A DNA stretch of 64,000 bases from the NCBI GenBank assembly GCA_025403435.1, contig CM046332.1, forward strand, positions 1,595,530 to 1,659,529, written 5' to 3'. This DNA comes from Artocarpus heterophyllus. Taxonomy: Eukaryota; Streptophyta; Magnoliopsida; Rosales; Moraceae. Below the pieces are notes generated by a model that saw only the letters and a list, made by a program, of their open reading frames with translations, was not told the DNA's origin and did not search any database. The position numbers were made by a program, and so were the translations under genes. This document shows, in pieces, positions 43,332-58,200 of this stretch (positions are counted from its first letter, which is position 1; every line of letters starts with the position of its first letter).

Positions 43332-45999
43332 ATGTCTCGCCCCATTGATAGTGATGAGTACGAGGACGAATACGAAGACTGCACTCCATCTTCATCACAA
43401 TATGGCAAGGGAAACCAACACAGTAAGCCACGAAGGTGAATCGAATTTGATCCAAAAGTAAACTTTGAGCGAAGGGGAACATTAATGAAAAAAATTCATC
43501 AGATGAGAAAGAAGGTTTAAGAATTGAAGTGACTTTTGATTCAAAAGGCCAACCAGAAGGCGCACCCGGCCATGAATTAAGCAATTGGATCAGAGTCTTC
43601 AGTCGAGAGCACGTTCCGATGTGGACAAAAGATTGGAGGTCTAAGGATTTAGATAAAGTAAAAGATGTGATTTGGAGAGAGATACACGCAGCTTTCACAG
43701 TCGAGGATTGGTATAGGAAAAGGGCTTTGAATGTTTGTGGTGAATTAGCAAAGGGGTTCATATCTGACCTCTATGTTACCTTCATACAGCCATACATTTC
43801 CATTCTGGAGGAGGATGAGAATGTATATAAACGGCCTCCTACAATAGTACACTGCTACCCCTCCATAAACGATGACGATTGGGAAGCTTTTGTGAGGTAT
43901 TGACGTTCCATCGAATTCCAACTGTTATCATCAAACGCAAGAAAAATAAGAGCAGAAAATGAATACTGCTCTATGGTTGGCCGAGTCGGATATAGAGAGC
44001 TCGAACAATCCTTGGTACGTTAATATTTTACTCATATTACATATATCAATTATTCTATCATTACTATATTGCTAACATATAGCGTAACACAGTTTGCAAA
44101 GATGGGCGTGCTACCAACACGGGAGGAGTTGTGGGTCAAATCACGTCAAGGTCCCGATGGCCAGTTCAAAAATCCAAAAGTAGCAAAAATTGGGAACTTG
44201 ATTGTAAGTTTACTGACCACGAACAATTAATTTGTAATTTAATATTGGATGAAGGATTGCTTAAATAACAAGGTTGTGTTGTTTTACAGGATGAATACAC
44301 AACGCAACAAAGTCAAGGGAGCTTCCAATCGGTCGGTAATGATGACATTTTGACGAGGGCACTAGGGAAACTGAAACATTTAGGACATGTTCGCGGTCAA
44401 TTGAAGTATGTGAAGCAATCTCAATACTTCGACCTCCAATCAGGTACTTCAAAATTGAATTCCCAAATGTCGAAGATGCAGATGGAGATTGCAGAACTAT
44501 GGGGTCTTGTGACCGAGCTCATTTCCCAAGGACGTGCCAAGTCGATGGATGATAGCATCTCACAACGCAACAGCATCAAAGCTAGTTGTAACCCTCCCAA
44601 TAATGTAGCAGAAGCTCCAGAAGCTCCAGAAGTCCAATTGTCACCTCCTCGTCAAGAGCCCAAACAATGTAGGCTCTTCGTTGAGGATAGAGTTAATGGT
44701 GGGTGTGCACTTGTTGCGCTTGGGAAGGTGTGGATGGAGAGTCTTCCAACTGATACAATTCATGGACGACTATTAGGGGAAGAGAACATGCGCGTTAGCA
44801 TCACTACCATCAGAGTTAGAACAGCTGAATTGCCTGTTCCAACACTTGAAGCAACAACTATGGGTGAAGCAGCTGGAAGCTTCGTCGCATGGCCGAAGAG
44901 GTTAGTTGAAGTCATCGCATTGATGAAGACGAGTCGAGCGCCTAGCCATGTTCCACAAGATCTAAGCGGAAAGAAATGCCAAAAAAAGAAAAGCTCTACA
45001 AAAGCAAAAGAATCATAACCTGAGGTAGAACAAGAACAAGAACAAACCGTTGCTAATGAGCAACTGCAAGCATTTAACTTTGCTTCAGTACCTCAAGAAT
45101 TTATGCAATTGGCTCTATACGCACATTCTTTCATGCGCGATGGGTCGACGATTCAGTGCCCGATACCGGTAAATGTCACTGGCAATGAATTGCCTATCTA
45201 TGTGGGGTATGAAGACGTTTACTACTTCATCAACTTTGATAAAATCGGGGCAAACTGTATCTTGGTATGCCTTAGGTAATAACTTCTTCCTTGTTTCATA
45301 TTTTTAAAATATAGGTAGAGTTGTAAGGTGCTTTCAAATAATTGACTGTATTTTTTTCTATTATATTTTTTTGGCGGAATATTGTGAACTTCAAGGCTTA
45401 GTGCAAAATTTTGGCTTCATATCTCCGGCCATTGTTTCAAGTGCTACAAGAGACATACAGAGTGATCGTAGAGAGCGCGCCACATTACTCCTCCACCTAT
45501 TAGCTCAAGCACCGAGGGGAAAATTATTCCATACAATGTTGGAGAACATTGAATGTTGGGAATTATTTCGCCATGGGAGGACTAAATATATTGGTTTGAC
45601 CCCCTCGAACACCCACCACGTCAGGATTTTGTATCAATCATGAGATTTTAAGTATTAATATTCTCTTATAAATTTAAATTAAATGTTTTTAGTCCCACAT
45701 ATTTGTATCGTCTATTAATTCATTTAAAAATGGCACATTGTTAGAGCACTTAACGATTGGAAGCTTCAAGCAGAAAGCGGTCTCACAAACCGACCGAACG
45801 GAACGCTATTTCTAAACGTAAGTGTGCAAGACAATAAGGAAACGTAGAATGTGGTTTTCTTACTCTACGTTTCATGTGGGATATAATTATAAGTGGTATA
45901 CAAGCCTTAGGAAAAAAAGATTTTTATATACATACGGATATACATGAAGTTAGATTAGAGTGGGTACAATTTATAAATAGGTATGTGCTCTTTAGATAG
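43332..45999 (+). pseudogene. CACTA-B second gene: Plant_transposase domain joined to Ulp1-like end
   Basis: Exons by GT...AG and by comparison with CACTA-C: 43332-44014, 44093-44203, 44290-45275, then 45377-about 45650 and about 45750-45999. It starts MSRPIDSD; a TGA at 43437 sits at the same codon as in CACTA-C. The PF03004 part is clear (WTKDWRSKDLDKVKDVIW; PTREELWVKSRQGPDG). Exon 3 is open for about 220 residues from 44350. The protease end is more damaged than in CACTA-C: the acceptor before exon 4 reads CG instead of AG, the donor after it reads TT instead of GT, and a short deletion near 45525 shifts the frame before the GEHW block. The ECG Cys context remains near 45847. Confidence 0.8.
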
Positions 46000-46189
46000 A
46001 TAGATGGAGATAGTAGATAAACAATTGCTCAAAATAGGTCAAATGTAAATGATCTTGTAAATACCTAAACATTTCAATATACTCTAATTTTTGTATGCAA
46101 TTAGGGCCTTGTTGTAATGGATAACACATGGGACTGGCCATCTTGTGGGAAAACAAAAATTTTTGGCGAATTTATTTTTGGGGGAATAC

Positions 46190-46624
46190 CAATTTTCCAC
46201 TACGGTTTCATGAAAAACCATCGTGGAAACCACCATGAAACCGTCGTGGAAACTGGTGGATTCCACGATGGTTTCATGAAAAACCGTCGTGGAATCTAGT
46301 GTTCCACGACGGTTTTTCACAAAACCGTCATAGAATCCACCAGTTTTTACGACGGTTTTTCAAAAAACTATCGTGGAAACTGGTGGATTCCATGATGGTT
46401 TTTCATGAAACCGTCATGGAATCTTTACTTTTCAAGAAACCGTCGTGAAATCCCACCCTATTTAGCTCTCCTCGCGCCAAATTTCCTATTACATGATGGT
46501 AAAAAACCGTCATGAAAACTCCACGTTGTACCACAATTGAAGCTTTCACGAAGGTTTTTTGACCGTCACGAAATTTTTTCACGACGGTTATAAACCGTCA
46601 TGGAATCCATAGTTTGTAGTAGTG
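46190..46624. repeat. CACTA-B right subterminal array and terminal repeat
   Basis: TTCCACGATGGTTTCATG / AAAACCGTCGTGGAA units, about ten, ending TTTGTAGTAGTG. Confidence 0.87.
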
Positions 46625-47335
46625 GCGGGGTGGTGCGGGGGGAAAGAAAAGAGAGAGGGAATAGGGGAGAAGAGAGAGAGAGAAGAGAGGGGGAAGGGGC
46701 AGGGTGGTGGGCAGGTGGGGTGGAGGGGAAGGGTGGACAGGACAGGAGGGGTGGGGGGGATGGGGAAGAGGAAAGAGAGATGGAAGGGGGAAAGGGTGGG
46801 TGGGGGCAGAGGGGGATGGGGGGAAATGGCAAAGGAGGTAGTCAGGGGGGAAGAAGAAGAGGAGAGAGAGGGAGGGGGAAGAGGAGATAGAGAGAGAGGG
46901 GACTTACTAGTGGCAGAGCGACGACGGGGGCAGAGCGACGATGGCGGAGTGACAATGATGGAGTAACGAAGGGAAAGAAAGAGAGTTTAGAGAGAGAGAG
47001 CTTTTGGAAAGAGAGGACCGAAGTTCAAATAAAATCATAGCGTGAGATTTTCAAAAAATTTAAAGGCGTAAATGGACCTTACATGATGGTCTTTTAAAAA
47101 ACTGTCATGTAAGGTCTCACTGCACACAACGGTTTTATTAAAAACCATCGTGCAAGGTAAGCTTACATGATGGTTTTTTAGAAAACTGTAGTGCAAGGTT
47201 CGTTACCTTTTCACAACGGTTTCCATAAAAACTGTCGTGGAATTTTTTTACGACGGTTTCTTCATAAAACCGCCGTAAAAAAATGGTCAAAATTACCACA
47301 TACATATATTTTTCTCTTCTGCTCAAGGTGGCCTA
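46625..47335 (-). repeat. CACTA-A C-rich tract part 2, CT-rich leader and internal array
   Basis: 46625-46900 is G/A-only on the plus strand (GGGGAAGGGG types, GAGAGAGA), the continuation of the tract broken at 37528. 46900-47060 is the CT-rich leader when read on the minus strand. 47080-47280 holds units CTTACATGATGGTTTT / AAAACTGTCGTGGAA. The piece ends at Tekay-2 (47336). The sequence next to the border (GGCCACC, minus strand) aligns with CACTA-B about 41611. Confidence 0.75.
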
Positions 47336-50300
47336 TGTAACGCCCTCTTACGGACGTCACAGATATCGTTACATTCATCCTTGTTATCATTATTTATAAG
47401 ATAAACCATTCAAATAAAATACTGATACTTAAACAGATATCCTAGGAAAAACATACATAATTTTTTTTTAAAACAACTTACCAAATTTGCTTCTTTTGAC
47501 TCAATTAGCCTAATGAAACACCTAAAGTGTTCGGCAAATAAATCACCTGTAGAAACGGTTAGTTTACAATACAATCATTTACTAAATTATAGACACACAA
47601 AACTTCAAACAATGTTTAAGTCTCTCAAGAAAATAATTATATATCCAAATATTTTAACTATATCAAAACAAAGAAACATGGCATAGTCCTCAAGAAATCA
47701 CAATTAAAGAAATATTAAACAATCTCAAAAGTCTATACGAACATAAATCAAGTCTTGAATCAACATTAGTGCGGAAAATAAAAATAAAATCAATAACAAA
47801 ATCATTGTTCAAGTAATTAATTTTTTTTTAGCGTGATTCCGTTTCCAATCCAACACTCCTAGCCACACGCCCACCTCCGTCCTCCATCTATTCCATATGC
47901 CTTTTACCTTTGTTTACAACATGATATAAAAACTAAGTAAGCATAAACTTAGTAAGTACACTTTCCTATCTCACAACATAAAACATTTGATGAACACCTT
48001 TATGAAACATCATAATCATAATCATCATTAACATAATAGTGCACTTGGCATAGTTTCATATAGAACATATCTTTCATTATCATTATCCATATTAAAACTT
48101 TATTCATTTTATCTTTGGGGGCCCAAGTGTTGCACCATAAACATCACCATCGTAGGCGCGTCATCATGAGAGGAGAGGGGTAGCTAATCTCAAACCAAAC
48201 ATGAAAAGTCCAACATCTGGGACATCATAAACATAGGGCGTGCAACACTTAATTAAGTGGTACATATATATAGATATACCTTCAACATACCTTGTCATTG
48301 AAACATCTGTTAAACCTTCTTGTTCCAACATGAGTTTTCATGAGAAGTCAATATGTAAAAACAAACTTAAAAGTTATCATAAACATATTCTCAAAACTTT
48401 TTCATAAACTTTTATCATGTTGTAGGTGAGAATATACTTACTTGGTTTGCTTACTTAAACCTCATCTTAGATGATGTCGCTGCGGTCTCGATGTGCTAAC
48501 TTCTTGGTGCGTTCATGTCATACATCCATATACAAATAAAAAATAAATTTCATTCTTATGAAATCATCCAAAACCACATGACATTATTCATACTTCTGTC
48601 TTAAGAATTACAAAAACACACGTACTTTTTACTAACTTATAAATATTCATGCAAAAACTGCAATACGAATACCTGCCTAACCCTTATGCATTTATCATTC
48701 AATAACTCACAATTCACACACAATTAAAGCATGAGACTCTAAAGGGACAAAGCTAACATATAGACATAATTTCATGATTTTTCATTGGTCATAAAAATTC
48801 CATTTGATAACAAAAACAAGTCACACACTTCATAGCATAAAATCTGCCAACAATAGATGGGCAGTGAACAATCCTATCTAACATTCATATAATAAAATAT
48901 CTATTTCACAAAATAATTCCACCAAAATCCTGCATATAATAGACGCCTAAAACTATAAAATATCCAAAAATTAGCTTTAAATAAATTTTCAACAATTCAA
49001 AACATGCATTAGAATTCAAAGACAAAAAAAACCTTCAACACATAGGGCAATGAGCAACGTATGTTCATCATACTCAAATAATTAAAATAAAATTCTGTTG
49101 ACCCTAAAATTTTTATGACAACCTATAAACATCTCATACTCTCATTGAACATCACCTTGTCATGCAATAATATCAAGAAGCACAAAATCACAATTTATGA
49201 ATTTAGGGCATATTTCCCAATAGTAGGTAGAATGACCTTTATTCACTTAAAAACTCATAATAATTTCATATTAACTCTAAATTAGCTAAATCTAATGACA
49301 TTAGAAACTAGACTCAAAAACAAAGAATTTGACATATTACACGCATATTTTCACAATAATTTACATAAAGAAAAAGTCCTCAAAATTTAGTCTAAATTTT
49401 GGGTTCGTGTAAAACTACACAGCTTTTATGGTCAACTTCAAAAAATCATAACTGTTTAAAGAAATACCAATTCAAGCGATTCAAAAGCCAAAAGAAAGCT
49501 TAAGATGTCTAGTATTTGAGAAAAATATAAACAGAACAACACAGAATCGAAAATTGCTGAAACACGATGACTATCATGTGTTTGTATGAAAAGTAGGCAT
49601 AAGGCATCAAAAAAATTCAATACCAATCCATAATCTAATAAAACCTCAATTAAAATTGTGAACACATAATTAAAATGATACTAATTGATAATAAAATATA
49701 CCCATAAGGATCTACATAACAAAATATGAAAATATATGATATCTCCAATCTAGGGTTTAATAAGAAGTTAATCAAAACAACCAAATCATCAACTCTTTTC
49801 AATCACCAATTGACATAAAATACATACAATAAAAGAAACCATGTGATGACAGTAATAATTCTAAGACTAACACAATATACCAAAACATCAAACAAACATG
49901 TTAAATAATTGATACACTTACCAAGATGAATGAAATTAGGAAGATTATAAATCTTGATAAAGCCAAAGAAATTCAAGCATGAAACCAATCAATGAGGAGG
50001 GAATGAAGTATGATCCAGGGCTACTAACAAGACATCTTTATATAGATTTTATGTGGAGACTAAAACCCTAATCCTAATCTAATTCAGTTTTCTTTTTTTT
50101 CTTTTTTTTTTCTTACACGTCTACTACCGTTTCTTTTTTTTTTTTTTACACGGCAATTGCCGTTTATAAGCTATAACATAATATACATATATATATAATA
50201 TAATATAATATATAAGACAATATAATATAACATAATATAAATGTTAAGGGTTATATATGTATAATATAATATATTATATTATATTACAAATATATTAAAA

Positions 50301-50724
50301 TATAATATAATATGATATAATTAAAATATATAATTGTTTATATACAACAATAATATTTATTCTATAACCCAAAAATATTAATGCACATGTAATTATCATG
50401 ACAATATTAATATTATAAAAATAAGAAAATATGCAATGACAGTCATGTCATCATCAAGAATTTAACTTTAGAGCATACATAACTCTAGAGCATTATAGAG
50501 ATTATAAATTTGGAGTACGTTGAAAACTCTTGAAAAGAAACAACAAATACTTTAAACTTATTATCATTTTTGACATGAATATCTTGAGCACATTAATTCT
50601 ACGTGACCGTCACCTATCATCATACTCAAAATAAAATGGTCAGTAACATTATATCATAAAGAAATTACTTAACATCGTTATATATGAATCATTTAGTGTT
50701 ACATGAAAAATGGCGGGTGTTACA
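47336..50724 (-). repeat. Tekay-2 3' LTR (left copy), 3389 bp
   Basis: Plus-strand ends TGTAACGCCC and GGGTGTTACA. It holds the inverted-repeat block (48125-48250), a reversed CTCACCTAC/GTAAGT module near 48425-48450, and a long TA/TAATA microsatellite (about 50160-50340). The small ORFs are not supported. Confidence 0.9.
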
Positions 50725-53700
50725 ATTTCCCCCACCTTATAAGAGTTTGTCCTCGAAACTCAGAATAGTTGTAGATACTTGGCTCTTATTTTATCTTCAC
50801 GTTCCCATGTAGCTTCTTCGACCTGATGATTTCGCTATAAAACCTTAACTAAAGGAATCTCTTTATTCCTTACGATTTTAGTTTTCCGATCTAAAATCCC
50901 AACTGGCTTTTCTTCATAACTGAGTTCTTCTCATATTTCAATCATCTGTGGCTTTATCACGTACATAGGGTTTGAGGCAAACTTTTTAAACATCAAAACT
51001 TAAAATGTATCGTGAGTGGATGACATCTTTGATACTAAACTCCATTTATAAGTTTCCTTGCCTACCCGCTTCACAATTTCACAAAATTTGATAACCTTAG
51101 TTTAGCTTGCCTTTCTTTCCGATTCTCATATCTTCCTTCATTGATGCAACTTTTAAGAATACAAAATTGCCTACAATGAATTCCAAGGGTTTTCCATCAA
51201 CACAACACTTCTGACGACTTTGAACGGTCTCTATTCTCTTTTTCGTATCAACTTTATCATCTTAGAAGTCTCATTAACAAAATCAGTCTTTTCATTATCA
51301 TCACTATCCATAATTTTCTTTTCACCAGCTTCACGCTAACATAAAGGTAATCTACATTCCGTCCATATAAAGCCTTATAAGGTTTCATTCCTATCGTCAC
51401 CTGATAGCCATTGTTATAAGCGAATTCTGCTAACGGAAACATTTTACACTATCTAGTCTTGTAACTAAGGGTACAAGCATGAAGCATATCCTCTAAACTC
51501 AAATTCATCTTCCCTGTTTGGCCATCAATCTGAGGATGAAAAAGCTGTGCTTAAGTGTTACCTAGTTCCTGTTGTAATTTGTATACTTTCCCAAAATTTG
51601 GACGTGAACCTGTCATCATGATCATAAATGATAGGCTTAGAAATTTCATGAAGTCTCATTATTTCTTTGATGTAAGGTTCTACTACCCACTCTATAGAGT
51701 GATTGATTTTGATGGGAATGATGTGTGCCATCTTTATCGGTTGATCAATAACTACCCAAATAGCATCAAATCCATTTGTAGTTCTTAGCAATCTTGTGAT
51801 GAAATCCATTGAAATTTCTTTCTATTTCCATTTTGATGTCTGTATTGACTGTAATTTGCCACCAGACAGTTGGTGTTTAGCTTTAACTTGCTAGCATGTC
51901 AAACATTTCTTTACATACCTTGCAACATCATCCTTTACTCCAAACCACTAGAAACTGATCCTAAATTTGTTGTACATCTTTGTCGTACCTGGTTGAATTG
52001 AATAAGTGAGTATCATGAATCTATATCCTTTCCTTAAACCATTAACATTGAAAACAAGTAAGAAATCTTTGAGACATGACATTCCATCATCTGTAAGTCA
52101 AAATTCCTCACATCTTCCTTCCTTTATTTCTCGCTTGATCATTGCTAGACTTGCGTCTTTGTTTCGATCACTTTGAATCTCATCAGTCAATGCTAAGAGT
52201 TGTCCTGTCATAAGTTCTAAACCAAAGACCATAATTTCCTTCCTTAGAGGTTAGGACCTCGTTTGCAATGGCATCAATGCCACAATAGTCTCCCTACTTA
52301 AAGCATCAACTTATCTAATTCGTCTTTCTTAGATGATACAAGATTTCACAATTAAACTCCTTTACTAGTTCTAACCATCTCTACTGCCTTATATTCGGTC
52401 CTTCTGGGTGTAGATATACCTTAAACTTTGATAATCGGTGAAGATCTTACATTGGACTCCATAAAAAAGTACCTCCAGATTTTTAGCGCAAAAACGACAA
52501 CTACCAAGTTGAGGTCATGAACGGAATAGTTCATCTCATAATCCTTTAGTTGTCTTAGGGCATAAGTGATCACTCTATCATTCTGCATCAATACAATGCC
52601 AAGGTCCATCATAGAGGCATCGATGTAACTCACAAATCTATCCTTCCCTTCTGAAGTAACAAAGACTGGAATTATAGTCAACTTTTTCTTCAATTCTTGA
52701 AAGTCTTTCTCGCATACGTCTATCCATTCAACTCTTTCCTTTGTGCGTTAGGTTCATGAGGGGCATCGCTATCCTAGAGAAATCCTCCACAAACTTCTGA
52801 TAATAACTAATTAATCCTAAGAAACTTTTTATCTTACTTGCGTTCTTTAGTTGCTTCTAATTTAAAATAGCTTTGACTATAGAATGATCCACCATTATTC
52901 CATCCTTTGATGCATATAAGCCAAGAAAGATATGTTATCAAGCCAAAAATCACACTTAGAAAACCTTGCATACATCTTATGACTCTTTAGGGTCTCTAGC
53001 ACAATCCTCAAATGCTCAGTATACTCTTCCTGACTCTTCAAATACACCGAAATATCATCGACAAACACTATAACAAACTGATTAGGATAACTTTTGAATA
53101 CCTAATTCATTAGATCCATAAAGGCTGTTGGTGCATTTGATTAATCAAAGGTATAACCACAAACTCATTACCATATCTCGATCTAAAGGGCTGTCTTAAA
53201 AATGTCTCCTTTTATTATCTTTGACTGATGATATCCCGACCGTAAATCTATCTTTGAGTATACAGACACGCCTTTAAGTTGTTCGAACAAATCATCAATT
53301 TGAGCAATGGGTACTTGTTCTTGATCGTTACGTTGTTCAGCTCCCGATAGTGGATGCATAATCTCATGGAACTATCCTTCCTCTTCACAAATAGAATTGG
53401 TGCTCCCCATGGTGAGTGACTAGGTTGGATGAAACCTTTATCAAGAAGTTCCATTAGTTAGGAGTGTAACTCTTTCAATTCAACTGGGGCCATTCTATAC
53501 GATGTCTTAGAAATTGGATCAGTGCTTGGAGCGAGCTAGATCTCAAATTCAATTTCTCTATCTGGATAAGCTCGATAGGTCATTCAGAAATTACCCTTTG
53601 AAAATTCTTGAACCTCCTAAATATCTTCAATCTTTGTCTTTCTTCTTGACTTTTATCTATGATGTTCACTGAATAACTTATACAGCCACTTGCTAACAAC

Positions 53701-53990
53701 TTTTTTGCCTTCATGGCTAACAAAAACATATTTAGCTTCTTCTTGACTCTCCCATGAATATGAATCTTTCTTCACTTTGTGGATGAAGAATCATCTTTCA
53801 TCTTTGGCATTCAATAAAACATTATACTTACTTAGGAAATTCATCATGAGAATCATATCATAGTCATACATGTTGATTACAATACGATCGACAAAGAGTT
53901 CTCTTTCAGTAATCTGTAAAGGAACTATACGCAATTAATATGTAGACATCATCATTTCCCAGAGGGTGCTATCGTAGTGAATCCTTGTCT
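50725..53990 (-). pseudogene. Tekay-2 pol remnant (protease end, RT, RNase H, integrase)
   Basis: Next to the left LTR is the polypurine tract (50725-50738). On the minus strand: end of protease with MYDYDMIL (about 53860-53830); RT with [20 protein letters not shown] and [19 protein letters not shown] (53454-53300) and decayed active-site blocks near 53050; RNase H with RVITYALRQLKDYE (52693-52421); integrase with MDFITRLLRTTNGFDAIW and the DHDDRFTSKFWE region (51809-51558) and FPLAEFAYNNGYQ (51442-51257); then a chromodomain-like end near 50800-50900. Dozens of stops and indels are present. Clearly homologous to the Tekay-1 pol but long dead. Confidence 0.85.
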
Positions 53991-55197
53991 CATAGGTTTC
54001 TTATTTCTTTCTACTTTCATATCATTCCACTGTCCTTACTCTCTTTTTATCATAATACTTACTTCAACACCATTACAATTCTTTAGTCCTACATATATTA
54101 ACATCATGGTTCCTATTCTAACCTCAAGAAAATTCATCAACTTATTATCGCATATTATTCATCCAATAATAGATTACTATAACATGTTGTTCAACTAACT
54201 TGATTTCCATTAGAATACAATGGATCCACACCGAACCGTAAACTAACTTAGATTTCAAATCCCTTTATTTCCTTTCTCTATAGCAATAAAACCCTCTAGT
54301 AACTCCAATAATTTACATAAAGACAATTACCTCATCCAATAATATACATGTTCATATTTCATGTTTAACACTCAAATTATAAAACACATCTATTAATGAA
54401 TTCCTTTATAATCAAACTATATATATCCTCAAAATCATTGTCAAATTAACTCTTTCAAACATCTTGTATCAGTAGTAAAAACTCTTGCCATTTCCACATG
54501 AAAGTATATTGAAACCTAAATATGTCAACTTACAAATTCATTGACTTAACAATATTTCTAGTTTACCCAAAAGATCATCACTTAAAATATGCTGGATGCC
54601 ATATCATTGGATTCGTAAGCTCTCTCGTATTACCTCAAGAAATTAGTATCTCCCTCCATCACTTCGTATTCCATATTAATCTAGCCCACTTATGATAATT
54701 ATATGGGTTGAATCACCAAGAATTTATCATAGGCATATTTGCTCTACATATCGACAACTCTAGCCTTTTATGTCACATTATTTCTTACATGATAGAAGAC
54801 TTCCAAATCCTCATAGTCATGCAAATTCATTTAGGTCAATCTATATCTTAATTTCCATTAACTTACGATTAGAAACTTATTCTCCATTTCAATACTTTCT
54901 TTCCACATTCTGTTCCTTCATATTGTTTGTTCCTTGAGTTAAATTCAACCATATAATTAATCTAACTATGACCATTGGTTTTGAGTTCTTTCTAAAGAAT
55001 CACAAGCTTAGGAAGGAACCTCTAATTGTGGGAATGAGACAAGATTTCACTACTAAATTATACACTAGGGCATTTATCATTAAACAACTAAATCTTATAC
55101 TTATCATCAAACTTACATTCATGCAATTAACTTAAAATACACTTACTTGGAGGACTTGAACTGACGTGTGGCGGTGTGTATTGGAAATGAAAACCTA
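53991..55197 (-). other. Tekay-2 gag region, unrecognisable
   Basis: Where gag and the protease start should lie there is only AT-rich DNA without gag homology, except the leader segment near 55140-55160 that matches Tekay-1 after its primer site. Gag has been deleted or replaced. Confidence 0.5.
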
Positions 55198-55209
55198 GCT
55201 CTGATACCA
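55198..55209 (-). other. Tekay-2 primer binding site, initiator tRNA-Met
   Basis: The plus strand reads GCTCTGATACCA, so the minus strand is TGGTATCAGAGC, four bases from the 5' LTR of this minus-strand element. Confidence 0.88.
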
Positions 55210-55213
55210 TAGC

Positions 55214-58200
55214 CATAATGCCCTCTTACGGACGTCACAGATATCGTTACTTTTATCCTTGTTATCATTATTTATAAGATAAAAAATTCAAATAAAATAC
55301 TTATAGTTAAATAGATATCCCAAGAAAAATATACATAATTTTTTTTTTGAAACAACTTCTCGAATTTGCTTCTCTTGCCTCGATTAGCCTAACGAAACAC
55401 CTACAGTGTTCGGCTAATAAATCACCTGTAGAAATGGTTAGTTTATAATACAATCATTTACTAAATTATAGACACACAAAACTTCAAACAATGTTTAAGT
55501 CTCTCAAGAAAATACTTATATAGCCAAAGATTTTAACTATATCAAAACAAAGAAACATGGTGCAGTCCTCAAGAAACCACAATTAAAGAAATATTAAACA
55601 ATCTCAAAAGTATATAGGAAAATAAATCAAGTCTTGAATCAACATCAGTGCAGAAAATAAAAGTAAAATTAATAATAAAATCATTGCTCAAGTAATTTTT
55701 TTTTTTTGGCGTGATTCTGTTTCCAATCCAACACTCCTAGAGCACATGCCCGCCTCTAACCTCCACCTATTCCATATGCCTTTTACCTTTGTTTGCAACA
55801 TGATATAACAACTAGGTAAGCATAAGCTTAGTAAGTACACTTTCCTATCTTACAACATAAAACATTTCAGAACACCTTTATGAAACATCATGATCATAAT
55901 CATCATTAACATAATAGTGCACATGGCACAGTTTCATATAGAACATATCTTTCATTATCATTATCCATATTAAAACTTCATTCATTTTATCTTTGGGGGC
56001 CTAAGTGTTGCACCATAAACATCATCATCGTAGGTGCGCCGTCATGAGATGAGAGGGGTAGCTAATCCCAAACCAAATATGACAAGTCCAACATCTAGAA
56101 CATCGTAAACATAAACATAAACATACAGTGTGCAATACTTAATTAAGTGATACATATATATAGATATACTTTTAACACACCTTATCATTGAAACATTTGT
56201 TAAACTTTCTTGTTGCAACAAGAGTTTTCATGAGAAAACAACATGTAAAAACAAACTTAAAAATTATCATAAAACATATTCTCAAAACTTTTTTGTAAAC
56301 TTTTATCATGTTGTAGGTGGAAATGTACTTACTTGACTTGCTTACTTAAACCTTATCTTAGATGACGTCACCACGGTCTCGATGTGCTCACTTCTTGGTG
56401 TGTTCATGTCATGCATCCATATACAAATAAAAAAATAAATTTCATTCTTATGAAATCATCCAAAACCATATGACATTATTCATACTTCCGTCTTAAGAAT
56501 TACAAAAACACACATATACTTTACTAACTTAAAAATATTCATGCAAAGACTGCAATACGAATACCTGCTTGAACCTTATGTATTTATAATTCAATAACTC
56601 TCAATTCACACATAATTAAAGCATGAGACTCTAGAGGGACAAAGCTAACATATAAACTTAATATCATGATTTTTCGTTGGTCATAAAAGTTCCATTTGAC
56701 AACCAAAACAAGTCACACACTTCATAGCATAAAATCTGCCAATAATAATTGGGTAGTGAACAATCCTATCTAACATTCATAGAATAAAATATCCATCTCA
56801 CAAAAATCCAGCATGTAATAGACACCTAAAACTATAACATATCTAAAAATTAGCTTCAAATAAATTTTCAACAATTCAAAACATGCATTAGAATTCAAAG
56901 ACAAAATAAACCTTAAACACATAGGGCAGTGAGCAACACATGTTCATCATACTCAAATAATTAAAATAAAATATCTTTGACCCTAAAATTTTTATGACAA
57001 CCTATAAACATCTCATACTATTATTGAACATCACCTTGTCATGCAATAATATCAAGAAACACAAAATCACAATTTATGAATTTATGGCATATTTTTCAAT
57101 AGTAGGCAAAATGACCTTTATTCACTTAAAAACTCATAATAATTTCATCTTAACTCCAAATTAGCTAAATCTAGTGGCATTAGAAACTAGACTCAAAAAG
57201 AAAGAATTTGATATATTACACGCATATTTTCACAATAATTTACATAAAGAAAAAGTCCTCGAAAGTCAATCTAATATTCGGGCTTGTGTAAAACTGTATA
57301 GCCTTTACAGTCAATTTTGAAAAATCATAACTATTTAAAGAAAACCCTGATTTAAGCAATTCATAAGCCAACAGAAGGCTTAAGATGTCTAGTATCTCAG
57401 AAAAATATAAGAAAAATATAAACAGAAAAATATAGAATCGAAAATTGCTGAAACACGACAACTATTAGGTGCTTGTATGAAAAGTAGGCATAAGACATCA
57501 AAAAAATTCAATACCAATCCATAATCTAATAAAACCTCAATTAAAATTGTAAGCACATAATTAACATGATACTAATTGATAATAAAATATACCCATAAGG
57601 ATCAACATAACAAAATATGAAAATTTATGACACCTCCAATCTAGGGTTTAATAAGAAGTTAATCAAAACAACCAAATCATCAACTCTTTTCAATCACCAA
57701 TTGACATAAAATACATACAATAAAAGAAACCATGTGATGACAGTAATAATTCTAAGACTAACACAATATACCAAAACATCAAACAAACATGTTAAATAAT
57801 TGATACACTTACCCAGATGAATGAGATTAGGAAGATTAGAAATCTTGATAAAGCCAAAGAAATCCAAGCATAAAAGCAATCAATGAGGAGGGAATGAAGT
57901 GTGATCTAGGGTTACTAACAATAAGTCTTTATATAGATTTTATGTGGAGACTAAAACCCTAATTCTAATCTAATTTAGTCTTCTTTTGTTTCTTTTTTGT
58001 TTCTTTTTTTTTCTTGCATGGCTACTGCCATTTTTTTTTTTTTTTTCTTTTTTCCACGGCAATTGTCGTTTATAAGCTATAACATGATATACATATATAT
58101 AAAATATAATATAATATATAATATAATAATATAATATAATATAATATAGTACAACATAATATAATATAATACAAATGTTAAGGGTTATATATATAATATA

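Larger units (their letters stand above)
37529..46624 (+). mobile_element. CACTA-B: near full-length two-gene CACTA transposon (9096 bp)
   Basis: Begins CACTACAAGAAA and ends TTTGTAGTAGTG, with the 3-bp target duplication GCG (37526-37528 and 46625-46627). It sits inside the G-rich tract of CACTA-A in opposite orientation. It contains the whole plan: array, TNP2 gene, internal array, C-tract, minisatellite with MITE, second gene, array. It is the most complete CACTA copy here but both genes are broken. The left terminus differs from the right (CTACAAGAAA against CTACTACAAA), so the terminal repeats are imperfect. Confidence 0.95.

Noticed and set aside
46600..46966. Gly/Arg/Glu-rich ORFs at 46600-46966
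   Set aside because: Translation of the G/A-only tract of CACTA-A. The first crosses the CACTA-B border at 46624 and so cannot be an old gene.
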